Part shown: piece by piece, positions 8,551-17,163 of the stretch
Position numbering within the stretch: position 1 is the first letter of the stretch
Layout of the letters: each line of letters starts with the position of its first letter
Source of the DNA: Mycobacterium sp. GA-1199
Lineage (GTDB): Bacteria > Actinomycetota > Actinomycetes > Mycobacteriales > Mycobacteriaceae
Length of the DNA: 64,000 bases
Reading direction: 5' to 3'
NCBI RefSeq assembly: GCF_001500045.1
Contig: NZ_LQIX01000023.1
Coordinates: 306,474-370,473 of the forward strand
Program-made: the position numbers and the translations under genes
The notes under the pieces: generated by a model
Database searches by the model: none
Told to the model about the DNA's origin: nothing
The model's input: the letters and a program-made list of their open reading frames with translations, nothing else

Positions 8551-9333
8551 ATGGGTGTGCTCGACGGTCAGACGGCGTTCGTTCTCGGTGCATCGGCGGG
8601 GATCGCGCAGGCTTCGGCCAGACTGCTGGCGATAGACGGTGCGACGTTGTACCTGCTCGGGCGATCCATGAAGCGGCTGGAGGCGACGCGCGATCGGATC
8701 CATGAGGCTGCACCGGACGCGGAGATTGTGCTGCAGAAGGGTGACCCCGAAGACGAAGACACCGTGAGAGCCGCGGCACAGTCGGCCCACGATGTGCACG
8801 ATCGGTTGAACATCGTCATCGGCACGGTGGCCAGCGGCGGCACGGGGCCGCTCGTCGAACAGGATATCGAAACCTTCACGAATTTCGTGATGGGCAACCT
8901 GCGCTCGAACTTTCTGGCGCTCCGCTATTCGGCGCCGCTGATGACGGGCGGGGGTTCGATCGTGTTCATCTCGTCGACATCCGCCAAGATTCCGATGGAG
9001 GGGCTGGGACACTACTCGGCGGGCAAGGCCGCGCTCGAGATGTTCATCCGCGTCGCCGCTTCAGAACTGGGCTCGCGCGGCATCCGAGTCAACGCGGTAC
9101 GCCCGGGCCTGACAGAGGCAGCCACGACCCAGGGCTACATTCACCTCGAAGAGCTGACGAGCAGTTTCCTGGAACGGGTGCCGCTGGGCAGGCTCGGTGT
9201 GTCAGACGACATCGCTCCCGGCGTGCGATACCTGGCTGGACCCGAATCCGGCTGGATGACGGGGCAGAGCTTTGCGATCGACGGAGGAAACGAGGTCCGC
9301 GGCGCGCCGCGCGGACCGATGTTCACGGTCTAA
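8551..9333 (+). CDS. SDR family oxidoreductase
   Basis: The start is set at ATG 8551 (MGVLDGQTAFVLGASAGI); the protein has 260 residues. There is no Shine-Dalgarno sequence, but a TAGCTT hexamer 8 nt upstream fits leaderless translation. The cofactor loop is GASAGIAQA. The catalytic segment has FISSTSAK, then HYSAGKAALE with Tyr-x3-Lys, then AVRPGLTEA. It is divergent from the mycofactocin-type SDR and its last codons overlap the convergent DapB-like gene at 9330 by 4 nt. The substrate is unknown. Confidence 0.85.
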   Translation: MGVLDGQTAFVLGASAGIAQASARLLAIDGATLYLLGRSMKRLEATRDRIHEAAPDAEIVLQKGDPEDEDTVRAAAQSAHDVHDRLNIVIGTVASGGTGPLVEQDIETFTNFVMGNLRSNFLALRYSAPLMTGGGSIVFISSTSAKIPMEGLGHYSAGKAALEMFIRVAASELGSRGIRVNAVRPGLTEAATTQGYIHLEELTSSFLERVPLGRLGVSDDIAPGVRYLAGPESGWMTGQSFAIDGGNEVRGAPRGPMFTV

Positions 9334-10409
9334 CCGAAGTCAAGTGCGTTGCGGGGTGCCGTGATCGGGAGATCCAGCGACGTGGCGATTCCCGGTGCCG
9401 CTTCGACGACGTAGGGGATGGCGTTGACGACCCGCATGGCCGTCGCCTCCATTGCGTTGGCGTTGCCTGACTCCGGTGTGTCCTCGGTGCCGAGTTTCAG
9501 GTCGCACCGAATGTGGGGCTGGCCCTCGATGATGAGCCGGTAGGTGCCGTTGGGCGCCGACGCCCACTCGGGAGCCAGGTCTGGGGCCATCCGGTTGATG
9601 TGCTCGATCGTGATCACGGGGTGGCCGTCGACGACGCCGGTCGTTTCCGCTCGCACCGCGCCGCAGGTTCCCGCGGGAATGGTGCCACACGCGACATGCA
9701 GATCTCGCGGGGTGAGGACCCGCTCGTAGGATTCGGTGACCTTCTCGAGCTCGACACCGAGAGCCTTGGCCACCAGCCCGATCGGCGGTCCCCAAGCGAA
9801 CTGTTGGGCACCGTCGAGTTCGAGCAGCGGAGTGAAATCGAGCGGCTTGCCGAAGCCCATCGCGTCGATCATGAGGTCCCGGTTGGGGTACGCCGAGTAG
9901 TCGAAGATCTCCTGCGCCCGAATGGACCGAATGGTGTTCGACAGCGTGCTCAGCAGCACCGCGAGCTGGTCGCCGGCGAAACCGGGTTCGATACCTGACG
10001 TGTAGATCGTGGCGCCTCCGGACAACGCGGCCGCACGCACTTGATCGGCGAGTTGCGGGATCCACCTGTCGGGGAACATCATTCCCGGGGTGTTGGTGGT
10101 CACCACATTGAGTCCGGCAGCGAGTAGACGGACATAGTCGCGCACCGCGGCGGCGTCCATCTCCGGGCTGGCCGCACCGTAGACCACGCAATCGGGCTTG
10201 GCGGCGATGATGTCGTCGAGATCACCGGTGGTGATCACCCCGATCGGGCCCAACCCGACGATCTCGCCGGCGTCGCGCCCGACCTTCTCTGCGCTGTGTA
10301 CCCATACCCCGACCAGGTCCAGGTGCGGGCGTCGGACAATCGCGCGGATCGACAGGCTGCTGATCCAACCGGTGGATATGACGGCGACCCGTAATGGCAT
10401 GTCAGTCAC
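9330..10409 (-). CDS. DapB-like NAD(P)-dependent reductase
   Basis: The protein has 359 residues from GTG 10409, with AAGGAG 8 nt upstream. It aligns throughout with the paralogues at 368 and 6555 (PHLDLVGVWVHSAEKVGRDAGE, VVNAIPYVVEAAPG). Its Rossmann loop reads ISTGWISSLS and so lacks the usual second and third glycines of GxGxxG, which may affect cofactor binding. It lies 134 bp downstream of the acyl-CoA ligase on the same strand, with an inverted repeat in the gap (10503-10521), so it may have its own promoter. Confidence 0.87.
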   Translation of the reverse strand: MTDMPLRVAVISTGWISSLSIRAIVRRPHLDLVGVWVHSAEKVGRDAGEIVGLGPIGVITTGDLDDIIAAKPDCVVYGAASPEMDAAAVRDYVRLLAAGLNVVTTNTPGMMFPDRWIPQLADQVRAAALSGGATIYTSGIEPGFAGDQLAVLLSTLSNTIRSIRAQEIFDYSAYPNRDLMIDAMGFGKPLDFTPLLELDGAQQFAWGPPIGLVAKALGVELEKVTESYERVLTPRDLHVACGTIPAGTCGAVRAETTGVVDGHPVITIEHINRMAPDLAPEWASAPNGTYRLIIEGQPHIRCDLKLGTEDTPESGNANAMEATAMRVVNAIPYVVEAAPGIATSLDLPITAPRNALDFG

Positions 10410-10502
10410 GGATTGAGCTCCTTCGGTATCCCAGGACGGGGATCGGGAGGCGGCCTCTCGGTTCCGATGCCTCGTCGCGAATGTACCGGAGCGGAAATGG
10501 GA

Positions 10503-10521
10503 GTTTCCGAAAATGGGAAAC
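10503..10521. promoter_or_regulatory. Inverted repeat upstream of DapB-like gene
   Basis: GTTTCC-N7-GGAAAC lies in the 134-bp gap between the stop of the ligase (10544) and the start of the DapB-like gene (10409), about 94 nt before the latter's GTG. It could be an operator or a weak stem. No poly-T tract follows on the minus strand, so an intrinsic terminator is not supported. It does not resemble the ATTCTC element. Confidence 0.3.
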
Positions 10522-10543
10522 CATCTTCGCGAGATCTACGGAC

Positions 10544-12154
10544 TCACCTCTCAGACAGGAGATCACTGAGCTGTTTGGCGAGGTCTGACTTCTTGACCTT
10601 GCCCGTGGCAGTGAACGGCAGCGTCTCTTTGTCGGTGACCCAAATGAATTTCGGGACTTTGTATGCCGACAACTGGGCGCGGACATCTGCCCGCAGAGCT
10701 TCGGCATCCAGCTGCGCGTCGCCGCGCGGAACCACCGCCGCGGCCACGATCGTTCCGTTGGGGCCGTCCTCGGCCCCGACGACATACGCCTCGAGAATGC
10801 CGTCGCAACCGGACAGGGCCGATTCCACTTCTCCCGGTGTGACGTTGGTGCCGCCACTGGTCTTGATCAGGTCACCCAACCGCCCGGTGAACGTGATCCA
10901 GCCGTCGTCGTACTGGACTCCGCAGTCACCCGTTCGGTAGTAGCCATCCGCAGTGAACACGTCCTCCCGCTCACGTTTGTACAGCCGCTGCATGAGCGAG
11001 TAGCCGCGCACCCAGATTTCGCCGTCGCTGCCCGGGGGGACGGGGTCTCCCGTCTCTGGGTCGACGAGAACATGCGACAACCCCTCGATCGAATAGCCGC
11101 CCGTCACCGAGCGATCGGCGGGCTGCGGTGGATAAGGGTCGACGCCGATGTGGTTGCCGCAGAGTTCGGTCATCCCCAGCGCATTGGGGCCCTTGGGCCG
11201 GCGTTCGGGGGGGACCATGGCGGGCATGCTGGTGCGCTGCACCGAGCGCAGATCGCGCCGCGTGAAGTCCGGGTGCTCGGCCAGCGACTTGCCTTGCTGT
11301 GGCCAGCCCAACGTGATGGTCGCGCGATGACGCTCGATCAACTCCAGCGCGTCAGCCGCGTCGAACGCGGGCTGGGTCACCAGCGTCGCACCGTGGTGGA
11401 TCACCGCATGAATGCCGGTGATCAGGCCACCGACCCAGAAGAACGGCATCGCCGTGAACATCACCGTGGTGTTCGTGACGCCGTAGTCGAAGGTCAGGTT
11501 GTACGTGTGACGCACCAACGTACCGTGGGTGTGCACAGGGCCTTTCGGGTCTCCGGTGCTGCCCGAGGTGTAGATGATCATCGCGTCGTCGGCCGGCGTC
11601 ACGCACGACTCGACCTCCGCCAAGAAATCGGTGCCGTATCGCCCATCGGCGCTGACCGGCAGCGTTGTCGCCCACGGCCGGTCGCAGGGTCCCCACACCG
11701 CGATCGTGCGCAGATACGGCGCGCCCGGCACGGCCAGCCTGCCGGGACTGTCCTGGCCGGCGAGGCCGGGCAGCGCCTCCTCGAGGCGGTCGAGAAAACT
11801 GTGGCCACGGAAGCTCGACAGGGCGAGGATTGCCCGCAGATCTGCGTGACGGGCGGTCCACGCCAGCTCAGACGCTTTGTAGAACGTGTTCAGCGGCACC
11901 GCGACCGCGCCGATACGCGTGATCGCGAACCAGGCGACCGCCCAGTCGACGCTGTTGGGCATCAGGATGCCGACGTGGTCGCCCTTTCCGAAGCCCTCAT
12001 CGAGCAGCGCCGTCGCCAACCGCGCGGACTGCTGGTCCAGGTCGGCGTAGCTCAGCGTCTGACCATCCGAGATCAGAAAAGACTTGTCTCCGAACCGCGC
12101 CGCAGACGATCTGACGAGGGCGGGGATCGTGGGCGTGAGTGTCGGGAAAGGCAC
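10544..12154 (-). CDS. AMP-forming acyl-CoA synthetase
   Basis: The protein has 536 residues from GTG 12154 with AAGGA upstream. Adenylate-forming enzyme motifs are in order: YTSGSTGDPKG near residue 193, LGMTELCG in the A5 region, YYRTGD, the hinge GRLGDLIKTSGGTN, and the C-terminal TATGKVKK with the catalytic Lys near 519. It activates a carboxylic acid to its acyl-adenylate and then the CoA thioester. The substrate cannot be read from sequence. It is divergent from the SnoaL-like gene at 12273, with an operator candidate between them (12226-12241). Confidence 0.9.
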   Translation of the reverse strand: MPFPTLTPTIPALVRSSAARFGDKSFLISDGQTLSYADLDQQSARLATALLDEGFGKGDHVGILMPNSVDWAVAWFAITRIGAVAVPLNTFYKASELAWTARHADLRAILALSSFRGHSFLDRLEEALPGLAGQDSPGRLAVPGAPYLRTIAVWGPCDRPWATTLPVSADGRYGTDFLAEVESCVTPADDAMIIYTSGSTGDPKGPVHTHGTLVRHTYNLTFDYGVTNTTVMFTAMPFFWVGGLITGIHAVIHHGATLVTQPAFDAADALELIERHRATITLGWPQQGKSLAEHPDFTRRDLRSVQRTSMPAMVPPERRPKGPNALGMTELCGNHIGVDPYPPQPADRSVTGGYSIEGLSHVLVDPETGDPVPPGSDGEIWVRGYSLMQRLYKREREDVFTADGYYRTGDCGVQYDDGWITFTGRLGDLIKTSGGTNVTPGEVESALSGCDGILEAYVVGAEDGPNGTIVAAAVVPRGDAQLDAEALRADVRAQLSAYKVPKFIWVTDKETLPFTATGKVKKSDLAKQLSDLLSER

Positions 12155-12225
12155 GGGGTGGATTCCTTAGCGGTCCTGTGCTGGGACGGGCTGGCCCCAA
12201 CAGGATAGCCATCCTCACTTGAAAC

Positions 12226-12266
12226 GAGAATATCGGTTCTCGCGCGATGTCCCTGGCCATTAGACT
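12226..12266 (+). promoter_or_regulatory. Inverted-repeat operator and leaderless promoter
   Basis: GAGAATATCGGTTCTC (12226-12241) is a 6-4-6 inverted repeat with one arm mismatch, located between the divergent ligase (12154) and SnoaL-like gene (12273). TAGACT at 12261-12266 fits TANNNT and is followed after 6 nt by ATG 12273, so the plus-strand transcript may be leaderless. The operator would then sit around -47 to -32 and could control both directions. Confidence 0.6.
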
Positions 12267-12272
12267 CCGGCC

Positions 12273-12821
12273 ATGTCGATGTCCGACCGGGTGGATCGAC
12301 TCGAGTCCAGCATCGAGATCACCCAATTGCCCAGCCGCTACGCCATGGCGCTCGATGCGCGGGATCTCGATGCGCTGGTCGCATTGTTCGTCGACGACGT
12401 CCACGCCGGGTCGCACGGCATCGGTAGAACGGCGCTCACGCAGTGGTACGACGAAGTGCTTCGCAGGTTCTATCGCAGCATCCACCTGATCTGCGGGCAT
12501 GCATTCGATTTCGCCGATGCCGACCATGCGACGGGGTCGACCTACTGTCGGGCCGAGCATGAGGACGGCGACGGGTGGTATGTCATCACGATGCGTTACG
12601 ACGACGTCTACGAGCGTCGCGACGGTGTCTGGTACTTCGTCAAGCGACGCGAGCATCCCTGGTACTCCGTCGACGTGACCGAGCGGCCCGGCCCGGAATT
12701 CATCCGGTGGCCCACCGATGTACCGCTGCGCGCACAGATGCCCCACCGCATGCCGACCTGGCGGGCATTCTGGGACAGCGGTGACCCGGCGCTTCCCGAG
12801 CGCTTGTCCCGGCGGCCGTAG
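12273..12821 (+). CDS. SnoaL-like (NTF2-fold) protein
   Basis: The protein has 182 residues from ATG 12273, and a second ATG lies two codons later. The N-terminal IEITQLPSRYAMALDARDLDALVALFVDDV helix-strand pattern and the VITMRYDDVYERRDGVWYFVKRR strands are typical of the SnoaL/NTF2 fold, which covers small isomerases, hydratases and lyases with a cone-shaped pocket. The catalytic chemistry cannot be inferred. It precedes the CoA-transferase and P450 genes on the same strand, and three other SnoaL-like genes occur in the window. Confidence 0.75.
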   Translation: MSMSDRVDRLESSIEITQLPSRYAMALDARDLDALVALFVDDVHAGSHGIGRTALTQWYDEVLRRFYRSIHLICGHAFDFADADHATGSTYCRAEHEDGDGWYVITMRYDDVYERRDGVWYFVKRREHPWYSVDVTERPGPEFIRWPTDVPLRAQMPHRMPTWRAFWDSGDPALPERLSRRP

Positions 12822-12842
12822 CGCGTGAGCAAGCGCCCACGA

Positions 12843-12855
12843 TAGTGTGATTCTC
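12843..12855 (+). promoter_or_regulatory. -10 box with adjacent TTCTC half-site
   Basis: TAGTGT (12843-12848) fits the mycobacterial -10 consensus and is followed after 2 nt by TTCTC (12851-12855), the same layout as at 1501-1514 and on the minus strand at 39.7 and 40.4 kb. Transcription would start near the half-site and read into the CoA-transferase whose Shine-Dalgarno is at 12884-12889. Confidence 0.4.
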
Positions 12856-12894
12856 AAATCTGCAAATGACCGTTAACGCTTGTAGGAGGCCGAC

Positions 12895-14115
12895 ATTACC
12901 GTCGATAACGTGCTCAGCGGAGTTCGGGTGCTCGAGGTCGCCGCATGGACCTTCGTGCCGTCGGCAGGTGCAGTGCTCGCAGAGTGGGGTGCCGAGGTCA
13001 TCAAGGTCGAACCGCGTGACGGCGGTGATCCGCAGCGTGGCCTTGTCACCATGGGGATCGTCGATGAGGGCGGTGGTTCGGTCAACTACATGATCGAAAT
13101 CCCGAATCGCGGCAAGAAATCGATCGGCGTAGATCTGAGTACGCCTGGCGGCCGGGAGGTGGTGCACGCGCTGGCCAAGACCTGCGATGTGTTTCTGACC
13201 AGCTATCTGCCGGATCGTCGCCGGAAGTTCGGCATCGACGTCGATGATATCCGTGCGGTCAATCCGAGCATCGTGTACGTGCGGGGATCCGGCCACGGCC
13301 CCAAGGGGCCGGACGCCGACAAGCCGGGGTACGACGGCGTCTCCTATTGGGCGCGCGGCGGGATCGCCACCGCGTTGACGGAGGAGAAGGACGAGCTCGT
13401 CCGCTCTCGCCCGGCATTCGGTGACCTGCTCGGCGGTATGACCATCGCTGGCGGTATCGCCGCGGCACTGTACAAGAAAGCCACGACCGGCGAGGGATCG
13501 GTCGTGGACGTGTCACTGCTCGGACTTGCGGCCTGGAACCTCAGCCCCGACGTCGCGGTGAGCCAAATCCACGGTGGCGGCGCCATTCCCAAATTCGGCC
13601 ACGCTGATGCACCCAACCCGCTCGTGGGGACGTACCGCACCAAGGACGGACGCTACGTCCAGTTGATGATGCTGCAACTCGACAAGTTCTACGCCGAAGC
13701 GATGCGCGTGATCGGCCTACCCGATCTCGTCGACGATCCGCGGTTCGCCGACCCGGCATCGCGGTTCGAGAACCGGGTCAGCCTCATCGCCTTGCTCGAC
13801 GAGGCATTCGCCAAACGCACCCTGGCCGAGTGGCGCGAGACTCTGGCAGCGCTCTCAGGCGCGTGGGGCATCGTGCAGACCCCCGGGGAGCTTTGCGAGG
13901 ACCCTGCCGTCACCGCGAACGGGTATGTCGCACACACGGAAACCGTCAACGGCGTCCCGTTCTCGCTGCCCACGAACCCCGTTCAGTTCGACGAACATCC
14001 GGTGGTTCCCTCTGGTGCGCCCGAGCACGGTCAGCACACCGAGGAAGTCCTCATGGACGCCGGAATCGAGTGGGACACCATCGAGGAGCTCAAGGAGTCA
14101 GGAGCCATTCTGTGA
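12895..14115 (+). CDS. Class III CoA-transferase (CaiB/BaiF family), ATT start
   Basis: The protein has about 406 residues. A strong AGGAGG (12884-12889) lies 5 nt before ATT 12895, which would give M-TVDNVLSGVRVLEVAAW, a typical N-terminus for this family. The first in-frame GTG (12910) is 20 nt from that Shine-Dalgarno and would remove TVDN. Family features are VLAEWGAEVIKVEPRDGGD, YVRGSGHGPKGPDADKPGYD and SRPAFGDLLGG with the likely catalytic Asp near residue 177. It transfers CoA between carboxylic acids. Its stop overlaps the start of the P450 (GTGA), so the two are translationally coupled. Confidence 0.88.
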   Translation: MTVDNVLSGVRVLEVAAWTFVPSAGAVLAEWGAEVIKVEPRDGGDPQRGLVTMGIVDEGGGSVNYMIEIPNRGKKSIGVDLSTPGGREVVHALAKTCDVFLTSYLPDRRRKFGIDVDDIRAVNPSIVYVRGSGHGPKGPDADKPGYDGVSYWARGGIATALTEEKDELVRSRPAFGDLLGGMTIAGGIAAALYKKATTGEGSVVDVSLLGLAAWNLSPDVAVSQIHGGGAIPKFGHADAPNPLVGTYRTKDGRYVQLMMLQLDKFYAEAMRVIGLPDLVDDPRFADPASRFENRVSLIALLDEAFAKRTLAEWRETLAALSGAWGIVQTPGELCEDPAVTANGYVAHTETVNGVPFSLPTNPVQFDEHPVVPSGAPEHGQHTEEVLMDAGIEWDTIEELKESGAIL

Positions 14116-15341
14116 GCGCGACGCCGCATCACGTCGATGGGCGGCGCGTCGAATTCGACCCGTTCTCACAAGACTTCTTCGGCGGCGCATACGACACCTA
14201 CCGCCGCCTGCGCAACGAGGCGCCGATCTACTACAGCAGCAAGTGGGACTTCTGGGCGCTGACGCGCTACGACGACGTGGCACCCGCCACGAAGGATCAC
14301 GAGACCTTCTCCTCGGCCAGGGGCGCCACCCTCGACATGGTCAAGGCGCACGACGACGCCATCCCGGTGCCGAAGGTGATCATCTCGATGGATCCGCCGG
14401 AGCACCAGAAGATGCGGCGCCTGGTCAGCAACGTGTTCACACCGCGCGCGATCGCCGCGTTGGAGAACATGGTGCGCGAGAAGGTGTACGAGCGTATCGA
14501 GGCCCTGAACCCCGATCATTTCGACGTCGTCGCCGACTTCTCAGCGCTGTTCCCGAACGAGGTCATCACGACCATGCTCGGTGTCCCCAAGGCGGATCGG
14601 GACCAGATCCGACGCTGGCTCGATCTCCTACTCGAACGCCGTCCCGGTGAGATAGCGGTTCCCAGAGACGGATACGAGGCCTCAGTGAACACTGGCCTCT
14701 ACTATTACGACCTCGTGCGACAGCGTCGCGCGGCGCCGCAGGACGACATGATCAGCCGTCTGATCGAGACGGAGATCGAGCGTGACGGCGTGGTCGAGAA
14801 GCTCTCCGATGTCGACATCACCGGCTTCGCCACGATGCTCGGAGGAGCGGGCGCCGAAACGGTCACGAAGTTGGTGGGCAACGCGATGGTCGCGTTCGCC
14901 GACTTCCCCGATCAGTGGCGCAAACTCCGCGATGACCGCAGCAAGATCCCTGCCGCGGTCGAGGAACTACTGCGATACGAAGCACCGTCGCAGTATCAGA
15001 TCCGTACCACGACAAGGGATGTCACCTACTACGGCACCACGATTCCGAAGGATGCCGCCGTGTTGCTCGTGACAGGGTCCGCCCTGCGCGACGAGCGGAT
15101 GTTCGACGATCCCGACCGACTCGACATCGACCGGGACCGCAAGATGGGCTTCAACCTCGCCTTCGGTTACGGCGTGCACAGTTGTCTCGGAGCCGCATTG
15201 GCGCGCATGGAAAGCCGCATTGCGCTTGATGCGCTGCTCGACCTCATCCCCGAGTACGAGGTCGACCGAGGCGGACTCCGTCGCGTGGCCATGTCGAACG
15301 TGTGCGGCTATTCCAACGTCCCGGTGCGCCGGACTTCCTGA
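14112..15341 (+). CDS. Cytochrome P450
   Basis: The GTG at 14112 overlaps the preceding TGA (GTGA); the protein has 409 residues. P450 landmarks: the I-helix segment reads GGAGAETVTK (Glu-Thr pair kept), ExxR is EELLRYE, and the heme loop FGYGVHSCLG places the axial Cys at 358. The N-terminus (EFDPFSQDFFGGAYDTYRRL) is soluble, as in bacterial P450s. The family name could not be determined. It is coupled to the CoA-transferase and is convergent with the tetR gene, with only 5 nt between the stops. Confidence 0.92.
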   Translation: MSATPHHVDGRRVEFDPFSQDFFGGAYDTYRRLRNEAPIYYSSKWDFWALTRYDDVAPATKDHETFSSARGATLDMVKAHDDAIPVPKVIISMDPPEHQKMRRLVSNVFTPRAIAALENMVREKVYERIEALNPDHFDVVADFSALFPNEVITTMLGVPKADRDQIRRWLDLLLERRPGEIAVPRDGYEASVNTGLYYYDLVRQRRAAPQDDMISRLIETEIERDGVVEKLSDVDITGFATMLGGAGAETVTKLVGNAMVAFADFPDQWRKLRDDRSKIPAAVEELLRYEAPSQYQIRTTTRDVTYYGTTIPKDAAVLLVTGSALRDERMFDDPDRLDIDRDRKMGFNLAFGYGVHSCLGAALARMESRIALDALLDLIPEYEVDRGGLRRVAMSNVCGYSNVPVRRTS

Positions 15342-15346
15342 AGCAG

Positions 15347-15961
15347 CTATCGCCGGCGTCGACCGTTGTCGACAAATCCGTTCACCGCGTATGCGCGTAC
15401 GAAGTCGGCCACGACGTCGTCGTTGCGCATATCGATCACCGCTGACGGAGTGGTGAACAGAGAGAACAGCATTCGGGAGAACCACTCACACGCCGACGGC
15501 ACATCGAGGTCCGAACGAACCTCGCCGGTCAGTTTGGCCGCGGTCACATAAGGGGTCAGAAAATCAGCGCATTCCTTCAGGAGCGTGGCGGCGTTCTTGG
15601 TCATCATGAGGCTGACTTCCGCTGCGTCGAAGTACGCCTCGGGCTCGACCACCCGACGCGCCTGGGCGACGAAGACCGCGGCGCGCACCAACCGCCCCTC
15701 CAGCGTGCTGCCGCCGTGGCGGTCGATGGCCTTGGCCATGTTGCGGTAGAACCGTTGCGACGCTGCCTCGGCGCACGCTTCGACGATCGTTTCTTTGTCC
15801 CGGAAGTACTCGTAGAAGGTGCTGCGTGACACGTCGGCCGCGCGGGCGATGTCGACGATGGTCGTCTTCGCCAGCCCGCGCGTGCGGAAGCAGGAGAAGG
15901 CGGCCGAGATGATGACATCCCGGGTATCGACCGCCACCGACTGAGTCATGTCAGACGCCAC
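15347..15961 (-). CDS. TetR-family transcriptional regulator
   Basis: GTG 15961 gives 204 residues; ATG 15949 (MTQSVAVD) is an alternative. The N-terminal DNA-binding domain is clear: IISAAFSCFRTRGLAKTTI, then the HTH DIARAADVSRSTFYEYFRDKE at about residues 37-57. The rest is a ligand-binding helical domain with no named motif. It is the last gene of the minus-strand P450-to-thiolase operon, 17 nt after the thiolase stop. TetR regulators of lipid catabolism often bind inverted repeats of about 16 bp, so it is the best candidate in the window for the GAGAAT-N4-ATTCTC sites; this is inference. Confidence 0.9.
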   Translation of the reverse strand: MASDMTQSVAVDTRDVIISAAFSCFRTRGLAKTTIVDIARAADVSRSTFYEYFRDKETIVEACAEAASQRFYRNMAKAIDRHGGSTLEGRLVRAAVFVAQARRVVEPEAYFDAAEVSLMMTKNAATLLKECADFLTPYVTAAKLTGEVRSDLDVPSACEWFSRMLFSLFTTPSAVIDMRNDDVVADFVRAYAVNGFVDNGRRRR

Positions 15962-15978
15962 CGCACGACATTAACCGC

Positions 15979-17163
15979 TCAGCGGTCCGGCGAGAGGATG
16001 AGACCGCTCGTCGGGACGCCGGTGCCCGAGGTCACCAACACGTGCTCGACATCGTCGACCTGGTTGTACGAGGTGCCACGGATCTGGCGGACGCCTTCGG
16101 TGATGCCGTTCATCCCGTGGATGTAGGCCTCGCCGAGCAGCCCGCCGTTGGTGTTGATCGGCATCCGGCCACCCAGCGAGAGTTCGTCGACGGAGACGAA
16201 GTCCTTGGCCTCGCCTCGGCCGCAGAATCCGAGTTCCTCGAGTTGGGTGAACACGAACGGGGTGAAATGATCGTAGAGGAACGCGGTCGAGATGTCCTCC
16301 GGTGTCAATCCGGAGTTGCGCCACAGCTTGTCGCCAACCACGCCCATCTCGGGCAGACCGGTGATGTCATCGCGGTAGTAGCTGGTCATCACCTCGCCGT
16401 CGTATGCGGCGCCCTGGGCCGCGGCCGTGATCACGGACGGCGGCTTGGCGAGATCGCGCGCTCGCTCGACACTGGTGACCACCATCGCGACGCCGCCGTC
16501 GCTTTCCTGACAGCAGTCGAGCAGACGCAGCACCGGCTCGATGATCCAGCGTGATTCCTGATGCTGTTCGAGGGTGATCGGCTTTTCGTAGAACCAGGCA
16601 TCGGGATTCTTGGCCGCATGCTTGCGGTCGATGACGGAGATCTTGCCGAAGTCGGCATTGGTGACGCCGTACGTGCTCATGTAGCGCTGAGCGTGCAGGG
16701 CGACCCACGCCGCCGGTGTCATGAATCCGAACGGGGCATACGGGGCCATCCACAGCGGGGTGACGCCCGGTTGGCGGCCGGCGCCGCCGAACCGGAACCC
16801 GGAACGCTCATTGAAAGCCCGATAGCAGACCACCGCTTCGGCCGCACCCGTCGCGACCGCCATTGCGGCCTGCATCACGGTGCCGGCGGCGGCACCGCCT
16901 CCGTGTGGGACCCGGGTGAAGAAGGTGAGGTTCTCGATGCCGACGTTGCGGGCGACCTCGATCTCTTCGTTCTCGTCGACGGAGAATGTCACCATGCCGT
17001 CGATGTCCTTGGGGCTCAGGCCCGCATCCTCGATGGCCGCCTTGACCGCTTCACAGGCCAGTTGCATCTCGGTCCGGCCGGATTCCTTGGAGAATTCGGT
17101 CTGGCCGATGCCGACGAGCGCGGCCCTGCCGCCGATGCCGTCTTTCGTCATGCTTCGGGTCAC
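15979..17163 (-). CDS. Thiolase-like lipid-transfer protein/aldolase (Ltp2-like)
   Basis: GTG 17163 overlaps the stop of the MaoC gene (GTGA) and gives 394 residues; ATG 17151 is an alternative. The fold is SCP2-type thiolase: ALVGIGQTEFSK at the start, HGGGAAAGTVMQAAMAVATG in the region of the thiolase nucleophile, AFLYDHFTPFVFTQLEELGFC, and the C-terminal NTNGGLLGEAYIHGMNG. As in Ltp2 of the igr operon, a classical thiolase Cys in the first motif is not apparent, which fits a retro-aldol rather than thiolytic role. Ltp2 works with the DUF35 domain of ChsH2; a DUF35 gene is in the same operon. Confidence 0.85.
   Translation of the reverse strand: MTRSMTKDGIGGRAALVGIGQTEFSKESGRTEMQLACEAVKAAIEDAGLSPKDIDGMVTFSVDENEEIEVARNVGIENLTFFTRVPHGGGAAAGTVMQAAMAVATGAAEAVVCYRAFNERSGFRFGGAGRQPGVTPLWMAPYAPFGFMTPAAWVALHAQRYMSTYGVTNADFGKISVIDRKHAAKNPDAWFYEKPITLEQHQESRWIIEPVLRLLDCCQESDGGVAMVVTSVERARDLAKPPSVITAAAQGAAYDGEVMTSYYRDDITGLPEMGVVGDKLWRNSGLTPEDISTAFLYDHFTPFVFTQLEELGFCGRGEAKDFVSVDELSLGGRMPINTNGGLLGEAYIHGMNGITEGVRQIRGTSYNQVDDVEHVLVTSGTGVPTSGLILSPDR

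Noticed and set aside
14098..15072. Long open frames antisense or out of frame to the P450 at 14112, and many like them along the window.
   Set aside because: They are Arg/Ala/Pro-rich shadows that follow from high GC at third codon positions of the real genes.
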